Shown piece after piece: positions 29,560-43,255 of a stretch of 64,000 nucleotides of DNA; the first letter of the stretch is position 1, and the number at the start of each line of letters is the position of its first letter. The notes under the pieces are model-generated. The model worked only from the letters and a program-made list of their open reading frames with translations. It made no database searches and was not told the DNA's origin. Source of the stretch: Tillus elongatus (lineage: Eukaryota > Arthropoda > Insecta > Coleoptera > Cleridae); assembly GCA_964006375.1 (NCBI GenBank), contig OZ023262.1:54387366-54451365 (forward strand). Reading direction: 5' to 3'. The position numbers and the translations under genes are program-made.

Positions 29560-30288
29560 ACTAAGTGAGTGGTGGACGTGCCGCCACCTAGTTGTGGAAC
29601 CAAGTAGTATGTTGTCACGCCAGCTCCAAATAACACAAAGTGTTAAAAAATAGAGACTGTATACAACTAACAATTTAAAAAATTGCCAGCCCTGGCCCAT
29701 TTCTTCCCCAATATAGGAACAAAGTATGTAAGGCTACATGCATTCTCGCAACAACTAGAACCGTAGACCGGTTTCGCTCTCATTATAGCTCTTCAGTACG
29801 GCATACTAATTGCAGCAAAAATGCATCTAAAGTAATACGGCTATAGTATAGCCAGCCTTTCAACACTAAGTGAGTGGTGGACGTGCCGCCACCTAGTTGC
29901 GGAACCAAGTAATATGTTGTAAAGTATGTAAGGCTAGATGCATTCTCGCAACAACTAGAACCGTAGACCGGATTACATACTTTGTCCCTATATTGGGGTA
30001 GAAATGGGCCAGGGCTGACAATTTTCTAAATTGTTAGTTAGTTGTATACAATCTCTATTGTTTTAACACTTTGTGTTATTTGGAGCTGGCGTGACAACAT
30101 ACTACTTGGTTCCGCAACTAGGTGGCGGCACGTCCACCACTCACTTAGTGTTGAAAGGCTGGCTATATTATATCCGTATTACTTTAGGTGCATTTTTGCT
30201 GCAATTAGTATGCCGTACTGAAGAGCTCTAATGAGAGCGAAACCGGTCTACGGTTCTATTTGTTGCGAGAATGCATCTAGCCTTACAT
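29560..30288. mobile_element. 729 bp palindromic insertion with 12 bp target duplication
   Basis: Flanked by AGTCCTGACATT at 29548-29559 and 30289-30300. Contains a forward copy (about 29560-29868), a second forward copy lacking its middle (29868-29975) and a reverse copy (29975-30288) of a roughly 310-345 bp unit including GAGTGGTGGACGTGCCGCC and GCATTCTCGCAACAACTAG. No ORF. Hammerhead-like folds are present. Layout and variable-length TSD suit Penelope-like or related retroelement copies. Confidence 0.8.
30218..30255 (+). ncRNA. Hammerhead-ribozyme-like motif
   Basis: CTGAAGA (CUGANGA box) at 30218-30224; stem II GCTCT/AGAGC closed by AATG (30225-30238); GAAA at 30239-30242; stem III ACCG/CGGT closed by GTCTA (30242-30254); U30255 would be the cleavage nucleotide. 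Stem I is not convincing (A opposite C at its first position). An inverted copy near 29752-29795 has one stem II mismatch. Activity unproven. Confidence 0.45.
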
Positions 30289-30569
30289 AGTCCTGACATT
30301 TTTGAGCGCAGTGTACAAAGTGTTTACACTCACATCGGTCAAAGCCAAATGGTAGGCGAAGAACAATTTGAAGGTTTGCGCTTAAAATTGTTTGTTTTCT
30401 TTGGTTTAATATTTTTCTCCATTAAACTTACGTTTCCATTATTTAATGTAAATAATGCTATTTAAATAAAATGTTATGTAAGGTATCAAGTTATATTCAT
30501 CATCATTTAAGTAGCCAGCAGGTCTATGGAAAACAGCGAAAAATATGGTTGTCATTTAGAAACTTATGC

Positions 30570-30620
30570 TGACGTCACTAATCAGAAATATATGACGTCA
30601 TAAATTAAATTATTACGTCA
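30570..30620. promoter_or_regulatory. CRE-like TGACGTCA cluster
   Basis: TGACGTCA at 30570-30577 and 30593-30600, plus TACGTCA near 30614. Palindromes in 50 bp, close to the putative exon at 30790-30971. Function unknown. Confidence 0.35.
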
Positions 30621-30789
30621 TAAGTTGGCAAATGAAAAGATAAAATTGACCTGTTTGGGCGTTTTTCTTGAAAAAATTAAATAACGCATGAATGAATTAT
30701 GCTCCAGACTTTACCATCACATTGTATAATTCACAAATTTGCGGTAGTAATAGTTTAACGATACCAAAAAATACTTATTAGTGACTCAC

Positions 30790-30971
30790 ATTGATAGTAG
30801 AACTGGTCCTTGTCTTGCTGTCTCGTTCCGTGGATCTTTGTTGTAAATGGCGGCTCAATGCAAACATCTCTGCAAGGCGGGACCGTGTCTTGTTGCCAGG
30901 AGCTCCTGGATTGATTGGCGCGACTTGCTGAGGATTTCTCTTCCTACCAGGAAACACCAGGTGCTCGATGT
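30790..30971 (-). CDS. Candidate internal exon of a host gene (exon B)
   Basis: The acceptor TTTTCAG precedes 30971 and the donor AAT/GTGAGT follows 30790. The 182 nt reads IEHLVFPGRKRNPQQVAP, with a basic/Ser/Gln-rich remainder, without stops. It takes one base from the previous exon to form its first codon (Asp), exactly the phase left by the putative exon ending at 52740. No domain is recognised. Confidence 0.55.
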
Positions 30972-31079
30972 CTGAAAATACACAAATTGAGCTCTAAGAT
31001 TATATTGCTTGTCTGGTAGTTTACGCGACAGGAAATTAAATCTAATGTGTATAAGATTCACCCTTGGAAAAGCCCATAA

Positions 31080-32610
31080 TATAAATAATTACTTGAGAAT
31101 CTTTAAAATTTAAGGCTATTGGCATAGTTTGAACTAGTAGATCATATCTAACGACTTTCAGAAAAATCCGTACACCCACTAAGTGCTGATCAGTTTTGAT
31201 AAAATTTATCCATAATGTGTGTTTAATCAAACTTAAAATAGTGTTGCAAATCGAATCATAACTTCCACATAGCTATGATAATTTATTCCCTTCAGAAAGG
31301 CATTCTTATGGAGTGAATTTAGTGCCAATGACTTGACCACAAAGAAAATATTTGTATTTCTCTACTCATAAACTTTTGAAACGTTATAGTACTCGAGTTT
31401 TATTGAAGAGAATATTAATTTTCACCAAATCACCCATGATTTATGCCCTACCCCCTGAAGCGATCTTACCCAAAAAACAATTCCATGCGTTCCTTTGTCG
31501 GGTGCTAAGTGAATACCAGTTTGAATGATATCTTAATTCGTTTGAAAGTTGTTTCGCCTATTAACAGACAGATGTACATGCCGACAGACCGACTGACCAA
31601 CATATCGACAGACAAAAAAATGTTCGTTCCAGAATCACGTTTTTTGCAGTACGTATTATATGTAGTAATGTGCATTCAAATTTCTGTAAATAAAAACTAG
31701 GGGTGACTTGCTACCACATGTCATTGACCCCATGCTATCACCTCCCGTGTAGTAGCCGTATGTTGTTCCACAACAAATTGTGCATTTATGCGTTTTTCAT
31801 GTAATCGCTTTGTAACGCCTTACACGTTTCTCTTTATTTTCTACTGTTATATTTCCAATCATAAATATAAAATTATCAGCTAAGACGTCCTCACTTTTGT
31901 CCATTGGATAACTGAATACTCTGTGGTTCAATACAGAACTTCTAAAATCTAAAAATGAACAATTTTACCTCCTACTATTCTAAAAATAAGTGTGGTCACT
32001 CATCTCCAAGACTGGCAGCTATATATATGACGAAAAATTCACCGCATTCCTCTTTTGTTGCATAAAATTACATTTTAACATCTAGTGTGCACAACGAACA
32101 TAATGCTGCCGTAGGCTTGATATTTTTGTCCCATCCAGAACACCCCATTCGTAGCAGGGGACAAATGTCACCAGCTCCGTGTAAGACTAATACACCACCT
32201 CTCGGAGCAGTGGACAAATGTCACCAGCCACGAAAGCAACATTATTCAAGATGAGGACCCATGAAGCTATAATAAGCCTTTAATTCTACAGCGACCAGCT
32301 GTGCCCAGAATCATCTTAAGAAGTTTTACCAGCTCCCAGGGGTCATTTCGCTCTGGAAATGAAGCCCCGTCACATCCTTTAAATGACAACACCCAACGTT
32401 AAGTCAAACTGGCTTAATTTTATTGTTTTTCTTTAATTTATATCTAAATTTATATTGCAATTTACATTTCACTCTATATTTCAATTTATTTGGGGTAATA
32501 TTTTCAATTTTCACACTTCGTCATGAAGTATCATTTTGCTTTGTAAATTAATTACATTTTCAATGCTCAGTGTTTAATTTTACAATAAATGATGTAATGT
32601 TGCATAAAAT
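31080..32610. other. No gene recognised
   Basis: AT-rich. GACAAATGTCACCAGC occurs at 32161 and 32214 as a short direct repeat. No coding frame of note. Confidence 0.5.
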
Positions 32611-32619
32611 GGAATTTGC

Positions 32620-34720
32620 CGGTAAATTTTTAGGCAACTCTGTCTGAGTTATCACGTTCTAAATTTCAACTATTACTGAAATATTAGTGAATTTCCGTTC
32701 TTTTTGACAACTTCATAGAGACCACGGTATCTACTAAATGATAATTGCTATAAATCTAAGCTTGCTGACATTTTTAGAAAAACATCAAAGCTTTTACCCT
32801 AATGGAAATTTTTCTAAGATATATGCTCATGGATTGACCTTGAATTTGGTATTAGAAAATCACTTCTCACAATTCCCAAATGGAACATTCTGTATCTTAT
32901 GACATTATGTGATAGTAAAATGAAATATCTATTGAAATGTGTTAGGTTTCTTGATACTTCTCTAGCATAGTTCTTGAATGAATCATGCTTTTATAAACTA
33001 CACAACAAGCAATGAATTAAATTAAGTACTTCACTTAAGTTTCACAAAGTCTTCTATAAATACAGTTTGTATACATTTCACCACTATTACTTCACGAATT
33101 ATCCGACGAACATCCCCTAGATATGATATATGATATTCCGTACGAGGGAAGGGAAAAATGGCACAACAGGGTGAAAGTTGGAGCCTGGAATACATTCGTC
33201 AATTTCTTCAACTGATTGACAGGCAAGCTATTTATTCAGGCCAATACTCTGTTGAGTAAATCATATTCTATATCAGCCAGACTAGCATATACTTTATTTT
33301 TTATGTAGACACCCCCCCCCCACACGGGTAAAAACTATTGGAGTCAGATCAGGCGAATTTGGTGGCCATCTCCAAATACCATCACGCCCAAATCAGCGAT
33401 CCTCAAACATGGGTAACAGTTGAGTCACTGATTGGCAATCTCTCCAAAAAAGCCATTACAGTACCTCTCAGTATGTGCAGGTGTCCTTCACTGTTTCAAT
33501 CCTGTTTATATATTGCAAATGCAACTTTAACAGACATTACAATTATGAAGACGTCGAATCCAAAATTCACTTAAAATGTACATTTCGTTTAGATTTTCTT
33601 GAAGTTGAGTGACTACTAACTCGCAAAACTCCATACGCTTTTCATTGCTGCCTACAAGACGTTCTTGTACAGGTGTGTACGAGAATGGATGATATGTATG
33701 CCTATTTAGGATCCTCTGTATTGACGAATAGCTTATTCCTAAGTCAGCGTAGGCGGATCGTATTGATGATTGCGGATGAGACCCAAAATTAGCTAGAATA
33801 TTGACTTCACTGGTTTCATCTTCAGTGACTGGATGTAGCACGTTTTTAGCGGCAGTGAGATTCAAATTTTGCTTCAATACATTTCAATTTAGTCTCGTTA
33901 AAAGTGCGGTAAGTTCTGCATATAATTTTCTCACATTTGCCATGAATATAAAATAAATCTAAAATTACTGAATTTGCATAACTATACAGCTAACTAATCA
34001 TTTTCTACAAAAATACTTTCCCAGCAACTGCATAGTAGCTTGGCAATTAGGATTTTATACAAAAATTATTTGACAGTTTGTTCATGATTTTTCCACAGAA
34101 ATCTCATGGGAATTTTTTATTGAAGATAAAGTTATTTATTCAAAAACTGAATAGGGATAGGAGTGGGTCATACCATTTAAGGAAGGTCCGTCCGAATTTT
34201 TGTTCTTTGTACGAACATCGCTTAGTAAAGTAATAGGTGATAAGATTTACACAAACTGTATTTATAGAAAAAAATTCGAAAACTTAGGTAAAGTACTTAA
34301 TTAATTCGGTGAAATTTATAAAAGCATGATTCATTCAAAAACTATGCGAGTTATGTAAAGAGAAACGTGATACAGTTAAATGGACATTTTACCTTACCAT
34401 CAAATACGTAGTGTTCCATTTGAGAATTGTGATATTTTCGGGATTTTCTAATACCACATTCAAGGTCAATTTATGAACGCCTTATTTACATATTCGAAAA
34501 AATTGCTGGTAGGGTAGATAATTTAAGGTTTTTCAAATAATGTCATCAAGTTTTAGATTTATAGCAACTATCGTTCGGGAGATACCGTGGTCTCTATGAA
34601 GTTGCTGATGAGTCAAAACTAACGGAAATTCACGAATATGTCAGGAACGGTTGAAAATCAGACCATGGTGGTTTAGACAAAGTTGACTTAAAATTTAATG
34701 GTCAGTCCAAATGTGCAGTA
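32620..34720 (-). mobile_element. Degenerate mariner-type element with about 500 bp inverted repeats
   Basis: Left and right arms (about 32620-33130 and 34190-34720) are reverse complements with many differences; both carry GAATGAATCATGCTTTTAT and CATAGAGACCACGGTAT. Between them are transposase remnants (33330-33877). Old by divergence. Confidence 0.75.
33330..33877 (-). pseudogene. Transposase remnant of the 32.6-34.7 kb element
   Basis: 33527-33877 carries a helix-turn-helix-like region (SSIRSAYADLGISYSSIQRI). The bases at 33340-33410 read, with stops, FGRDGIWRWPPNSPDLTPI: the mariner-type C-terminal signature. The middle of the enzyme is missing. Confidence 0.7.
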
Positions 34721-34896
34721 ATATATAGGACATTCTATTTAAAATAAATGGCTTGGTTGCGGTTTTCAGTATAACCAGATGTGCCGGGATCTGGAAAGAT
34801 AGACAGAATTTCGGATCAAAATTCCTATTACAAGTTTAAAGGTTTCTAACCAACATATTGCTTGAATCATCCTGTATATATGTGCATGTATGTATA

Positions 34897-34898
<2 letters not shown>

Positions 34899-34974
<76 letters not shown>
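34899..34974. repeat. (TA)n array
   Basis: 76 bp of TA, preceded by TATG-rich steps. Flanks (34720-34895, 34975-35400) hold nothing recognised. Confidence 0.95.
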
Positions 34975-34981
<7 letters not shown>

Positions 34982-35398
34982 ACATATGAAATATCTTAAC
35001 TAACTCGGGTTTGCAATCGCCAACACGGCATTGAAAACTTCTAATTTTAAGTGTAAATAGAATATATGTTTATTTAGATTCCGTGCGCGCAGTTATAATA
35101 GACCTTTACTCCTCTACGCATTTTAGTTAATTACAAATTACGAGGTTTCAGACATGGTTTTAGATTGTGCAAAGCGCCTCTGTAATATTAACTGCCACTT
35201 TATAGCGACCCACGCGTTTATATCTTTTTGACATGTCTGTTAAAATTTTATAAATGCTTAGCATATCAAATTACTTCTCTCGTTTATGTTATTTCTTTTA
35301 AAGAAACGCAGAATGTTTCATACAATTTATTCGTTTACGAATCGTTTGTTGTGAATCTCGTGTTGTTTAAGATATTTACGTCAATCAACATTGTACAG

Positions 35399-35562
<164 letters not shown>

Positions 35563-35589
35563 AAGTTATACTAACTATAACAGGATGCA

Positions 35590-36176
<587 letters not shown>

Positions 36177-36421
36177 TTGTAACATAGAAATCTAAATTTT
36201 GATGCATAGTTTATTTTTTAAATCGTAAATATACCTACCAAATTTAATTGTCATAGCTTTTTTATTTTTTGAGATAACATTTTTTTCGAATGAAAACTGA
36301 AAATTTTTCAGGAAAACCTCGTCCGATTTTCCGGACTAACGAACTTATCCAAGCCATTTACAAAAGGAAGGTATACGCAAATTTTCAAAATCAGCCCATT
36401 ATTTTTTTTGTTATCGGTGTG

Positions 36422-36541
<120 letters not shown>

Positions 36542-36791
36542 CATATAAAAATTGAAACTGACCCCGGATATGGATTCTAGGGGTCCTAGTTCGCGCTCAT
36601 TTGCAAAAAAAAAGTCAAAATTCAAAAGTCGGGATCTCCCCATTAGTGAATTTTTTCTACGAAAATTCACTAAAGTGTGTTTTAAAAACAACAATTTTTT
36701 GCAAACACTAGTTCGATTGGGTTGCGTAAAACAAACTCATCCAAGCGATTAATAACGAAAAATACTATCCACGTGTATAATCTGGCAAGTA

Positions 36792-38665
36792 CAGGGTGAT
36801 TCTTTATAATGTCGCCCCCCTTTAACTTTGTTATTTTAAGTGTCCCAAAAAAATTGAAAGTTTGGTTATGCAGGTGCTAAAAAATACTTTTTTTCTACGT
36901 ATAATTTTTTTTAAAAAATGATCAGTATACAGGGAAAACCAAAACGTTCATTTTTTTTTTCAATGGATCACCGTATAAATGAATTTATTTTTCGATTCCT
37001 CGTAAAATTCTAAGCATAATTTATGTAACATACTGTATACTTAAAATGAATAGTTTTTGAAATATTCGCATTTGAAACGTTATCCACAAATATTTTATTA
37101 AACAACTGTTACAAATCAAGAAGTCCTAGGATACCACGCTTTTAATTGGAAACAAATAACTAACCGTGACAATCTGTCAATATTGTTGTAGTTGTATTGT
37201 TTAGTAAGTAAAAATGCCGTACTCAGACAGATAAAGAAGTGTTATTTTAAATTATATTAAAAATAAGTTAAATTGTCGAGCTGCCTTTTGAAATATGATA
37301 CAAGATAATCCCGGTATGCATGTCCCAACTCGAAAAACGTTCACATCTATATATAGGAAGTTTCAAGAAACGTCAAATTTACAAAGGAGAAAAAGAACTG
37401 CTGTGAACGTAGATGAAAATGCAGAAATGAATATTTTACTTGCTATAGAAGAGAATCCAAACAATTCCATAAGGAACATTTCAAAGACATTACGAGCAAC
37501 ACAAGAAAATATTCAGCGAACTTCATACAGTAAAGTCCAAATAACGTTAAGAAAATGGAATCTAAAGCCATATAAGATTGAACCCACTACCAAGCTTACC
37601 CAAATGCAAAAAGATGATCGGGTCGCATTTTGTCAACTTATTCTAGATAGAATAAACATAAATAACAATTTTTTGAAAACAGTTCCATGGACTGACGAGT
37701 CTACCTTTTCTACTAGTGGCCTGTTTAACCGAAAAAATACCAGACAATGGGCAAGAGAGAATCCACATTCTTATAGGGAATTAAAGTTCCAAGGGCTACA
37801 ATCCGTGAATGTGTGGTATCCTGGGCGATCGAGTTATCGGTCCATATTCTTTTGATACTGTTTTAAAAGAAGGCCGCTATTTAGATTTATTGAAAAACGA
37901 GTTCAAAGAATATTTAGACGATTTGCCTTTAAATATATTACAAATATAATTTTTCAACAGGATGGAGCACCCCCTCATAATATTCGTGCTGTGCTTAGTT
38001 ACCTAAATGGAAGGTTTCCTGAATGAATCGGAAGAAATGCGACAATTAAATGGCCTGCAAACAGCCCCGATTTGACACCTATTGATGCTTTTCTTTGAGG
38101 TTATATAAAAAACTGTGTATACGGCCACCAAATTGAAAACCTCGATCATCTTAAAGATTTGATACGGAATGAAATTATTAATTTAAATGAAAATAACCCA
38201 GCATTCATAACAGATTCATTAGAGAAAATGCGAAGAACCCTTATACAATGTGTTGAAGAAAATTAGGACCGGTAGAGCATCTTTATATTTATTTAGAAAC
38301 TGTTTTTGCTATATTATTTATTGTTAGATTTCTTGATTTGTAACAGTTGTTTTGGTTTACTAAAATCCACATGATAACGTTTCAAATGCGAATATTTCAA
38401 AAACTATTCATTTTAAGTATACAGTATGTTGTATAAATTATGCTTAGAATTTTACGAGGAATCGAAAAATAAATTCATATATAGGGTGATCCATTGAAAA
38501 AAAAATTGTACTTTTTGGTTTTCCCTGTATACTGATCATTTTTCAAATTTTTTTATACGTAGAAAAAAAAGTATTTTTTAGCACCTACATAAACATACTT
38601 TCAATTTTTTTGGGACACTTGAAATAACAAAGTTAAAGGGGGCGACATTATAAAGAATCACCCTG
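36792..38665 (+). mobile_element. Mariner-type (IS630-Tc1-mariner) element, 1.87 kb
   Basis: TA at 36790-36791 and 38666-38667 flank inverted repeats of about 340 bp starting CAGGGTGATTCTTTATAAT. Within each repeat, further ends TATACAGGGAAAACC and a TATA-GGGTGATCC-like block recur inverted. The interior holds a broken transposase gene. Confidence 0.85.
37295..38266 (+). pseudogene. Mariner-type transposase, disrupted
   Basis: 37295-37855 encodes the N-terminal DNA-binding half and VPWTDESTFST around the first catalytic Asp; after a frameshift follow IFQQDGAPPHNIRAV (second Asp) and SPDLTPIDAFL (third Asp). About 40 residues separate the last two. Two Trp positions read TGA (near 38025 and 38098). 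The gene cannot be translated intact. Confidence 0.8.
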
Positions 38666-38965
38666 TACATTCCTTTTGTAAATGATTAAATTTTCTTCTG
38701 GAAATCTGTTGTACCTTTAATGAAATTCGCAATCAAATTTTTTTTACAAAACTTGTAATACTCACATATACCTACCAAACTTTAATTTTAGCTTCATAGA
38801 AAATTAAATTTATTTAAAATAATCGCGAATTAGAACCTTTAAAACCGACCTTCAAGGTCCGTTTACATTTAAAGTTTTAGATTTAATAATATACCTTACT
38901 AATATTGTACCACTTTTATGGAAATTTACTACTATAATGCACTTGCTGCGTCCAGAATGTTTTTG

Positions 38966-39785
38966 TAATTAGGATAGCCTAGTTGCAAATGCTGGAAATT
39001 CGTCCGACGCAATTTTAAATAATTTAGTACAACCAACATTGTATTGTATTCTTGTTTCTTTAATGTTGATCTGTACGCAGCTAAGCCAATCACCGAGGCC
39101 AGGGAGCAGCTTCATCTCACTATCCTCGAAATTTGGTCCAACCAAAATGGTAATTTATTTAAAACATACTGTTGTGTCAGAAACATGTTCCTTTGTGCGT
39201 GAAATAAAACACCTCAGTTTTTTCTCCGACAATCACCATCTACCAGAAATCTTACGAGAGTCTTAATACAAACAGCTATTTTTATTTCCGTTTCTGAAGA
39301 GATAACTCTTGATTACCCTCAATTTGCTGAATAAATACACCATCCTAACAGTAATGGCGCATCGTTAAAATATAAGTACCTGCGTGAGAGCATGCAACTA
39401 TTCACGTCCCTCCACGGACTGCAAAACAAACTCCTCACAGTTCCAGTTATATATTTCTCCGGCTCCCCAGAGGTAATCGCTGCATTCTGGAGTGGAGAGG
39501 GTTTGTAGCATACGCTTGAAGAGCAATCATCATGTTCTAGTAGATTTATCATGCAAGGTATTAAGATGCTTATGGTGATTTCGGAATTCATTCTGAGTTG
39601 CTTTAACGATCTGGAAAATCGTGGCTGCAGATGATTGCGCAGAAATATATGTCAGAATTTGCAGTTATGAATATTCGAATTTAAACAGGCACGTAACGAG
39701 AGCTGAATGTGTATAGGTTTTGAGTACGTGCTTGATTTGGCAACGTAGACTCACAATTTGTTTCGACAAATCTCGAAGATTGTGT
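38966..39785. other. No gene recognised
   Basis: No motif or repeat end recognised in either frame set. Confidence 0.5.
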
Positions 39786-39789
39786 TAAA

Positions 39790-39980
39790 TTATTAGTGAA
39801 TTTGCACTAATGAAGGGATCGCGGCTTTTGAATTTAAAAAAATATCTTCAAATGAGCGCGATCTAGGTATTCTTAAACACATATCCGGGGTCAGTTTCAG
39901 TTTTTATATGTTTGTATATATGTATATATGTATATATGTATATATGTATATATGTATATATGTATATATGTATATATGTA

Positions 39981-40069
<89 letters not shown>
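39790..40069. repeat. HINE-like repeat with GTATATAT and TA cores
   Basis: Starts TTAGTGAATTTGCACTAATG and runs through the CATATCCGGGGTCAG block. (GTATATAT)n spans 39914-39987, then (TA)n to 40069. Confidence 0.8.
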
Positions 40070-40072
<3 letters not shown>

Positions 40073-40487
40073 GTAATGGTTATTTATATGTGGTATATTG
40101 TTACCCTAATTCGCAAATGTCGTAAGTCCACTTTAACTAGTTTTACAGGAGAGGATAAAAATCGTAGTGACTGTTTATCTATCCACTACACATTTTTTTA
40201 CTTTCAATAAGGGCAATATAAAAATACTTTCTATTATTTGTAAATGTTTTCAACGAAAAAAGTTATATTTTCAGTTATATAATGGACTTACGACATTTTC
40301 TCTTTTAATTAGCGTATTTACAACATTTTCTTATTATGTTATTGTTAAAAAAATATTTTTAAAGATAATTGTATTTCAAAAAAATACAGTGATAATGCAA
40401 AAAAATATTAAATAATAATACAACCGAAAAATTATAAAATATTCTCAAGAAAACATTTTTTGATACCAAAAACAAATGACAGTTATT

Positions 40488-42749
40488 CTAATGATAAGTT
40501 AAGTTATCATAAAAAGAGTGAAAATCTTGCGATATACTCGCTTTGAGCTTTTGAAGGTGTTCCCAATTAACTTTTTTAATTGAAATAGGCTTGGTGTAAA
40601 GTTGTGGTAATGTAGAATTTAGGGCTTGTTCTCTATTTTTCGACGAGTGTCTTTGTTCCAAAGGTACATAGTCGTGCGTATGTCTGATTTTATAAAATAC
40701 ATTACCCTCTTTATCATATTTCATTGCCCTAAGATCCGTTACCACAGGATCTCCAACCTTGAACGAACTGGTCTAATTGACAACATTCTCAGGGAAGCAA
40801 AACTTTTGAAAAAGTCAAAGGAAAGATACTTCCCTTTAAATTGACTGGGATTCTGCCTAGCACGAAGAAACACACCCACATAATCTGCTGTAACTTTAAT
40901 GTTCGTGTTTCTGAGCTTTCTTTCAATTAAAGAGTGCATGTGGTCAGCCTACATCTGCGTAGGCCCCCTATCTAAATATTTCTGTTCAATTGTAATATTA
41001 TGTTCAATGCACAATTTTGAAAGAGCATTTGATAAAGTGACATATCTATTTTGTGCAGAGCATGCATAACTATATATAATTATATTCTGCTCTGGTTGTA
41101 ACTGGCCCAACACGTTTTCCGTTATGAAATGGGATATTATAGACGAAAATATATCCGCAGTCACACCTCCTGCTGCCTCATGCCAGACAAAGCAATAGCC
41201 TTCATTTGACTTCATGTCAAATATAGTGAAGTTGTGAACCATAAGTTTCATTTTGAAATATAGTTCAGAAGTATTTGACTTTGGACTCAATAAAACAGCC
41301 TGCATGTCCATACAAAATACTCTGTTTTCAGTAACCTTGTCTTTTTCATTTGCTTCTCTAGCTTCATTTTTCTTGATGTTGTGCAGTGTATACTTTTCTT
41401 CAGACAAGTTTTTCACGCGGTAACTAACACAAAGATGTGAGAAAATAAAGCACTTGAGACATATTTGGTTCCCTGGTTGTCGCAATAAGATTTATAAAAC
41501 CTATACAGGTCTGATTTCGAGCTCCAGGTGGGCTCTAAATATAATTTTGAAGGTCTAGACCTGCAGTAGTGAGACTCTACTTTCGTTAATTATCTGAAAA
41601 ACTCTTTCAAAACAACTTTCCTGTCTTTTTCTTGAAAATGTTGGTTCCGTTGTTTCCCACTGCTTATTGCGTCTGATTCCTTTATCTGGTTTCTAGAGGA
41701 GCCATTCTTCCAATTTATTACTGTTCTTTCCTTCAAACATAATGTATTTAAAAACATTTGTTTGCATACACGAATTTTCTTTTCTTTTGAATTTTCTAAA
41801 TCAAGGTGAATACTCCCCTTGAATATACTTCACCTTTTCTGTTTCTTTTTCTTGTAGTATTTTCTTTCGTGACCAGAAGATGTATGTACACTTTACGTTG
41901 CTGCCAGGTCATAGCGGACCAAAAATTATTAAAAATGTATTTTCTTTCTTGACTAGTTAAAGATCTACACTGCATGGTTTTATTTTTTAAAGAAGATTTG
42001 CAAGTGTCTTTAAGTTGTCTACATTTTCTATTTATTTTGTAATTCCAGGTTCCGTAATTTTTTCCTTGTCGATGTATTTTTTTCCGTCTTCTCTCATCTT
42101 CTTATTCTCATTTTTGCTCCAACTTTCTTCATTAACATTTTGCCTTTTCCTCCTTTTCTTTTTATTTCACTATTATTAAATGCGCTGCTTGATTAAGGTG
42201 AACAATTTTCTTTTTTATAATCAGGATCTACATCTGTTTCGCCTTCATTTTTTTTTGTCATTTCACACATCTCTCCTTTGTTCTGTTCTTGAACTTCTTT
42301 ATTGTATTATGCTGTGACTTTGCGTAGCAATAAATTCCTCGATTCGAATACTGGTCTGTTCTTTGGTGAAATTAGCAACTGCATTTTATTCAGCAACAAA
42401 ACATAATTTTTCTGTATCTAAATACAATACTATATATACTTCCATTTAGATAATTAAATTCGGAAATACTGTCTGTATCATTTCTGAAATCACAATTCTC
42501 CAACATTAAAAAGTTGCAATATGGACTTCTATGCTGGTCGTCAGTTAGTTGATACACATCAGACAGCTCATTCATTAGAAGTGGCTCTGGCTCTGAACAA
42601 AATTCGGCTAGCCAAACTGTTACTTCTTCTTGTGAACTTGTGTTAACTTTTGATTCCTTTCTGTCCAAATTTCCTCCACTAGTACGACTATTGTTGGCTT
42701 TGTTAAGCAATGCAAAAATGTTCTTAATTCGGTCAAGATATTCAGCCAT
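40488..42749 (-). pseudogene. DUF7869-type transposase-like gene, degenerate
   Basis: The 40949-41485 frame contains FCMDMQAVLLSPKSNTS, NFTIFDMKSNEGYCFVWHEA and IIIYSYACSAQNRY, the pattern of insect DUF7869 proteins. 40739-40939 and 40488-40745 continue with ADHMHSLIERKLRN and ADYVGVF. An in-frame TAG near 40945 and a frameshift near 40740 break it. 42390-42749 may be its N-terminus; 41500-42390 carries low-quality coding remnants. The family is probably a transposase or a derivative. Confidence 0.55.
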
Positions 42750-43250
42750 CTTCGAAATATTTTTCTCTGGTGTAAATAAATGAAATTGTACCGTTATTAG
42801 CTGAAATATGTCTTTGTAAAATGGTAATAATGAATTTAAAGTGAATTTTAGGTCGGACTCTCTATTTCTTTAAGTAGTAGTTTCAAAATGCCCTGCAAAT
42901 AGTTTTAAAAGAACACCTAGCACAAAATCTGTGTTTTGTTTTTGATTATTATGAATTTCTATATTTTTATTTTTATACTTCTTCTTTTGTTGGTTCCAAA
43001 TATATTTATTAAATCATCAATACTCTTTTTTATTCAAAAAATTATCTAGCAGTTTATTCATCTTTTAATTACAACATTTTCTATGATACATTTTCGTTAT
43101 CTATAATTTACTAATGCAATAATATCGGCTTTTTAAATTAAAAGTTTTGATAGATTGCTTACTTGAAAATATACAAAATAATTATGTAGTGATATAACAG
43201 AATTTAGTTTACTTTTATTAATATTGTCCTTTTGCACTTACTAATTTTAA
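42750..43250. other. No gene recognised
   Basis: Strongly AT-rich sequence without recognised features. Confidence 0.5.
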
Positions 43251-43255
43251 AAAAC

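Larger units (their letters stand above)
29446..30465 (+). pseudogene. Mariner-type transposase C-terminus, split by an insertion
   Basis: 29446-29559 reads DFFLWGNLKSKACFNRP and on to SPDI; the frame resumes after the insertion at 30301 with FERSVQSVYTHIGQSQM. Removing 29560-30288 and one target copy leaves one uninterrupted frame. DFFLWG is the segment at the third catalytic Asp. Only the C-terminal part is present. Confidence 0.75.

Noticed and set aside
38020..38105. Alternative genetic code with TGA as Trp
   Set aside because: Two Trp positions read TGA in one dead transposase, but other genes here use TGG for Trp; simple G-to-A decay explains it.
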